In this document: positions 6,550-8,523 of the stretch, one piece after another
Layout of the letters: the number at the start of each line of letters is the position of its first letter
Position numbering within the stretch: position 1 is the stretch's first letter
DNA from: VRUE01 sp035605155
Lineage (GTDB): Bacteria; Actinomycetota; Thermoleophilia; Solirubrobacterales; 70-9
Length of the DNA stretch: 8,523 bases
Direction of reading: 5' to 3'
Assembly (NCBI GenBank): GCA_035605155.1
Contig: DATNHC010000167.1
Location: 1-8,523 of the forward strand
The notes under the pieces: generated by a model
The model's database searches: none
Told to the model about the DNA's origin: nothing
What the model saw: the letters and a program-made list of their open reading frames with translations, nothing else
Program-made: the position numbers and the translations under genes

Positions 6550-7230
6550 CTAGCCTGCGGTCGGGGTGGAGGACTCTTCGGCGGCGATCCGCTTGGCCGA
6601 TTCGGCGCCCAGGTAAGGGGTCAGCGAGAACTCGACCAGCTCCGGCAGCAGCTCCTCGATCTGCTCGGCCTGGCCCATGATGATCCGCTGGTAGAGGATC
6701 CAGAAGATTCCGCCGACGATCGTCTCCTCGAGTGTGCCCGGCAGCTCCTCGCCCTTGGCGGATACCTTGCGTCCCATGCGGAAGAGCGGCACGAAGGCCT
6801 GGATCGAGCGCTCGTAGCGGTCGACCGCGGCCGGGCCGGCGGATAGTGCCTCGACGATGCAGGTGCGGGCGAGGGCGGGCTCACTGGCGACGTAATGGAG
6901 AAAGGCCGCGAGGCCGGCGTTTACGCGGGCCGGCCAGCTGTCGACCTTGCTCGCCGCGTCGACGACTCGGCGCAGCGCCTCTTTGACGGCGAACTCCGAG
7001 GCGGCGAGGAAGCAGTCCTCCTTGGAGGAGAAGTTCTCGTAAAAAGTGTTGCGGGCGATGCCGGCGCGGCGCACGATGTCAGCGACGGTGACTGCCCGGT
7101 AGCCCTTCTCGACGGTCTCCTCGGCAAGGGCGGCGATTATGCGGGCCCGCTGGTGCTGGGCGATGAACTCCCGTGGCAGTGCGTGCCTTCCCGGCGGCAT
7201 CCTTGTCGCTTGGGGAACGCGATCGGCCAC
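6550..7230 (-). CDS. TetR/AcrR-family transcriptional regulator (class A)
   Basis: A TetR of about 226 residues. It carries the leader MPPGRHALPREF, then a helix-turn-helix with VTVADIVRRAGIARNTFYEN and SSKEDCFLAA, and a class A C-terminal domain (ARTCIVEALSAGP, FVPLFRMGRK, LLPELVEFSLTPYLG). The start is uncertain. The frame is open to a TTG at 7266, with GTGs at 7236 and 7230. I chose 7230 because a promoter-like pair (TTGGAA 7266-7261, 17 bp, TACCCT 7243-7238) ends seven bases before it, and because the resulting N-terminus matches in length and composition that of the TetR at 2995. The GTG at 7236 has AGGGG upstream as an alternative. It is divergent from the class B gene at 7346 and precedes the double TetR by 31 bp. 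Ligand is unknown. Confidence 0.9.
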   Translation of the reverse strand: MADRVPQATRMPPGRHALPREFIAQHQRARIIAALAEETVEKGYRAVTVADIVRRAGIARNTFYENFSSKEDCFLAASEFAVKEALRRVVDAASKVDSWPARVNAGLAAFLHYVASEPALARTCIVEALSAGPAAVDRYERSIQAFVPLFRMGRKVSAKGEELPGTLEETIVGGIFWILYQRIIMGQAEQIEELLPELVEFSLTPYLGAESAKRIAAEESSTPTAG

Positions 7231-7252
7231 GAACACCAGGGTACCCCTATGA

Positions 7253-7263
7253 GAATCCGATTC
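7253..7263. promoter_or_regulatory. Inverted repeat GAATC-c-GATTC, candidate operator
   Basis: Perfect 5-bp arms around a single centre base. It overlaps the -35 and spacer of the minus-strand TetR promoter proposed for 7230. A dimeric repressor bound here would block RNA polymerase. It is short enough that chance is possible. Confidence 0.35.
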
Positions 7264-7293
7264 CAAGCTGGACGTATTCGCCAGATACCGATA

Positions 7294-7309
7294 CTGTACC
7301 TAGGTCCAG
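7294..7309. promoter_or_regulatory. 16-bp inverted repeat CTGtACCTAGGTcCAG, candidate TetR operator
   Basis: Seven of eight base pairs are symmetric, with a perfect ACCTAGGT core. It covers the end of the -10 (7292-7297) and the likely transcription start of the class B TetR gene at 7346. TetR dimers typically bind palindromes of about this size. Which protein binds is unknown; the two flanking TetRs are the obvious candidates. Confidence 0.5.
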
Positions 7310-7345
7310 ACAACCCGTTCCCTTGATCTAGTAGAGGAAGGTCGG

Positions 7346-8041
7346 ATGGGAAAGCAGGCCGCAACCAAGGTCCTGGCAGGGGCTAAGGGGACCGGCGCGA
7401 CGGGGAAGCTCTTCCCCGAGGCTCCCACACTCAGACTGGTGAGTTCGCCCAAGCGTCAAAGGATCCTCGAGGGAATGCTCGAGGCGGTCGGCACGAGCGG
7501 TTACGACGCTGCATCCGTGCGTACGGTGCTCGACAATACGGGCCTCTACCGGCAGGCTTTTTACGACAACTTCGCCGACAAAGAGGAGTGCTACCTGGAG
7601 GCGTTCGACTTCGGGGTAGCGCAGCTGGAAGCGCTTGTGAAGAGCGCTGCGCAGGCCGAACCGACCTGGCAGGGCAAGTTGCGGGCGGGGTTGCGGGCCT
7701 TCCTCGAGGCGCTCGATGCCGACCCGGTTCTGGGTCGCGCGCTGGTCGTCGAGGTGCACGCGGCGGGGCCCGAGGCGCTCCGAATTCGCTCCGAATCGAT
7801 GAAACGAACCGCCGATTTCATCGATTCGGCCCGGGTCGGGTTGGAGGGCGGCGAATCGCCGCCGCCGATCGCTGCCGAGGGCATCGTCGCCGGCATGCAC
7901 GCGGTTGTCCACGGCAAGCTGGCGGCCGGCGAGGAGAGCGGCTTTCGGGAGCTGCTGCCCGACTTCATGTACTTCGCGGTGTTGCCCTACTTCGGCTCCG
8001 ACGTCGCCGGCGAGGAGATGAAGAGAGCGACTACAGCCTGA
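7346..8041 (+). CDS. TetR-family regulator (class B)
   Basis: A 231-residue protein with an ATG start preceded by GAGGAAGG five bases upstream, the best ribosome binding site among the regulators here. The helix-turn-helix is at about residues 36-84 (ASVRTVLDNTGLYRQAFYDNF, then ADKEECYLEAF); unlike the other class B modules it keeps the Phe-Tyr pair. The C-terminal domain has GRALVVEVHAAGP, ADFIDSAR and LLPDFMYFAVLPYFG, which define class B. An N-terminal extension of about 35 residues is rich in Gly, Ala and Lys and lacks the GRHG leader. It is divergent from the class A gene at 6550-7230 and followed on the same strand by another TetR gene. Ligand and targets are unknown. Confidence 0.92.
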   Translation: MGKQAATKVLAGAKGTGATGKLFPEAPTLRLVSSPKRQRILEGMLEAVGTSGYDAASVRTVLDNTGLYRQAFYDNFADKEECYLEAFDFGVAQLEALVKSAAQAEPTWQGKLRAGLRAFLEALDADPVLGRALVVEVHAAGPEALRIRSESMKRTADFIDSARVGLEGGESPPPIAAEGIVAGMHAVVHGKLAAGEESGFRELLPDFMYFAVLPYFGSDVAGEEMKRATTA

Positions 8042-8168
8042 CCGGGATGCGGCGCAGGTCGACGTATCCGAATCCGACGATGCCGATCCTCATCGCCGCA
8101 GAGTAGGCATGCAGGAGGGCCGGTTGGACGGCGTGGCCATAGCCGGGGAGGTCGGCTGCGGGAGCCGG

Positions 8169-8197
8169 TGGACAGGCCGTGACCGCTGCCCTACATT
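8169..8197 (+). promoter_or_regulatory. Candidate leaderless promoter of the last TetR gene
   Basis: TGGACA (8169-8174, five of six to TTGACA), a 17-bp spacer and TACATT (8192-8197, four of six to TATAAT) end six bases before the ATG at 8204. Transcription would begin at or next to the start codon. No Shine-Dalgarno is present, which fits. This is the best-scoring promoter by eye in the window. The remaining part of 8042-8203 holds no gene I can support and no clear terminator. Confidence 0.6.
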
Positions 8198-8203
8198 GAA
8201 TGC

Positions 8204-8523
8204 ATGGATTCGCCTTCAGCTTCGAATCCAGGTTCAACATCAAGCGGTAGTCAGGAGTTGCCGCGCGCCTATTTCGTGCGCTCGCCGAGGGAGCGGCTGC
8301 TGGAGGCGATGCTGCGCGTTGCCGCTGCGAAGGGCTACGAGGCGACGACGGTCGCCGATGTGATCGAGGTCGCGGGCGTCTCGCAGGAGGCGTTCGACGA
8401 GATGTTCGAGAGCAAGGAGGCCTGCTTTCTAGAGGCCTACGACGCTGTCTTCGACGTACTCATCGCCCACGTCGGCAGCGCCTTCGAGGCGGCCGCCGGC
8501 GAGCCCTGGCCAGAGCGCATCGC
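8204..8523 (+). CDS. TetR-family-like regulator, 3' end outside the window (probably class B)
   Basis: The frame is open from ATG 8204 for 106 codons to the window edge. After a Ser-rich start (residues 2-17) comes ELPRAYFVRSPRERLLEAML, a variant of the leader and first helix seen in the paralogues. ATTVADVIEVAGVSQEAFDE forms the helix-turn-helix, followed by ESKEACFLEAYDAVFDVL. The recognition helix has Phe-Asp in place of Phe-Tyr, as in the other degenerate class B modules. The dimer domain is missing, so the class is only suggested. It follows the TetR at 7346-8041 by 162 bp on the same strand, with its own apparent leaderless promoter. Confidence 0.88.
   Translation, partial: MDSPSASNPGSTSSGSQELPRAYFVRSPRERLLEAMLRVAAAKGYEATTVADVIEVAGVSQEAFDEMFESKEACFLEAYDAVFDVLIAHVGSAFEAAAGEPWPERI

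Larger units (their letters stand above)
7231..7345. promoter_or_regulatory. Divergent promoter region between class A and class B TetR genes
   Basis: Minus: TTGGAA (7266-7261), 17-bp spacer, TACCCT (7243-7238), seven bases to the GTG at 7230. Plus: TGGACG (7269-7274), 17-bp spacer, TACTGT (7292-7297), leading to a roughly 40-nt leader with the ribosome site GAGGAAGG at 7333-7340. The -35 elements are almost back-to-back. A GTTCCC also occurs at 7317-7322. Consensus matches are partial, so the two promoters are inferred from spacing and position. Confidence 0.45.

Noticed and set aside
2336..8523. CRISPR array or defence island
   Set aside because: No regularly spaced repeats, no Cas-like or nuclease-helicase genes; the repetition in this region is at the level of paralogous TetR proteins.
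1..8523. Transposases, integrases, tRNA or rRNA genes
   Set aside because: No supported frame shows transposase or recombinase motifs, and no tRNA-like cloverleaf or rRNA sequence was recognised by eye.

Overview
The window looks like chromosomal DNA of a high-GC Gram-positive actinobacterium, most likely Thermoleophilia (Solirubrobacterales or relatives). Two things suggest this: the large secreted propeller protein at the left edge, whose last visible part ends in a 'LPDCRAYEMVSPPDKN' block that I associate with Thermoleophilia surface proteins, and the 'LPPGRHGLPREFV' leader that precedes the helix-turn-helix in several regulators here. The taxonomic call is recall plus inference, not a search result.

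Layout: (1) 1-2080, minus strand: an incomplete exported protein with a six-bladed NHL-like beta-propeller, two tandem 104-residue fibronectin-III-like repeats, a third FN3-like domain, and the beginning of a C-terminal domain. (2) 2081-2335: an intergenic region with a candidate promoter, a perfect 7-bp-arm inverted repeat and repeated GTTCCCA boxes. (3) 2336-8523: a dense island of TetR/AcrR-type regulators: two in tandem on minus (2336-2995, 3012-3689), one divergent on plus (3776-4447), a 452-residue double TetR on minus (5160-6518) with another TetR just upstream of it (6550-7230), one divergent on plus (7346-8041), and a plus-strand TetR cut by the window end (8204-8523). (4) 4451-5073, minus: a VapBC-type toxin-antitoxin pair inserted between the regulators, with a tandem palindromic operator at the antitoxin start.

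The eight TetR modules in seven genes are visibly related: every complete module ends in a motif like LLPxxxxFxxxPYxG and has an 'xxPxxARxxxVExxxAGP' segment in the ligand/dimer domain. They fall into two classes. Class A (minus strand) has 'VPLLxxGRE' and an intact Phe-Tyr in the recognition helix. Class B has 'xIDSAR' instead and usually lacks that Tyr. Complete A and B genes occur as divergent pairs (3012-3689 with 3776-4447; 6550-7230 with 7346-8041), and the double protein is a B module fused to an A module. The natural hypothesis is that A and B subunits form heterodimers and that the fused protein is a single-chain version.

The intergenic regions hold promoters whose -10 hexamers lie 6-7 nt before several start codons lacking a ribosome binding site (leaderless design), with inverted repeats or GTTCCCA boxes inside the promoters. 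One exact 12-mer box is shared by the region upstream of the surface-protein gene and the first divergent A/B promoter, suggesting one regulator controls both. No transporter or enzyme gene that these TetRs might control is visible in the window.
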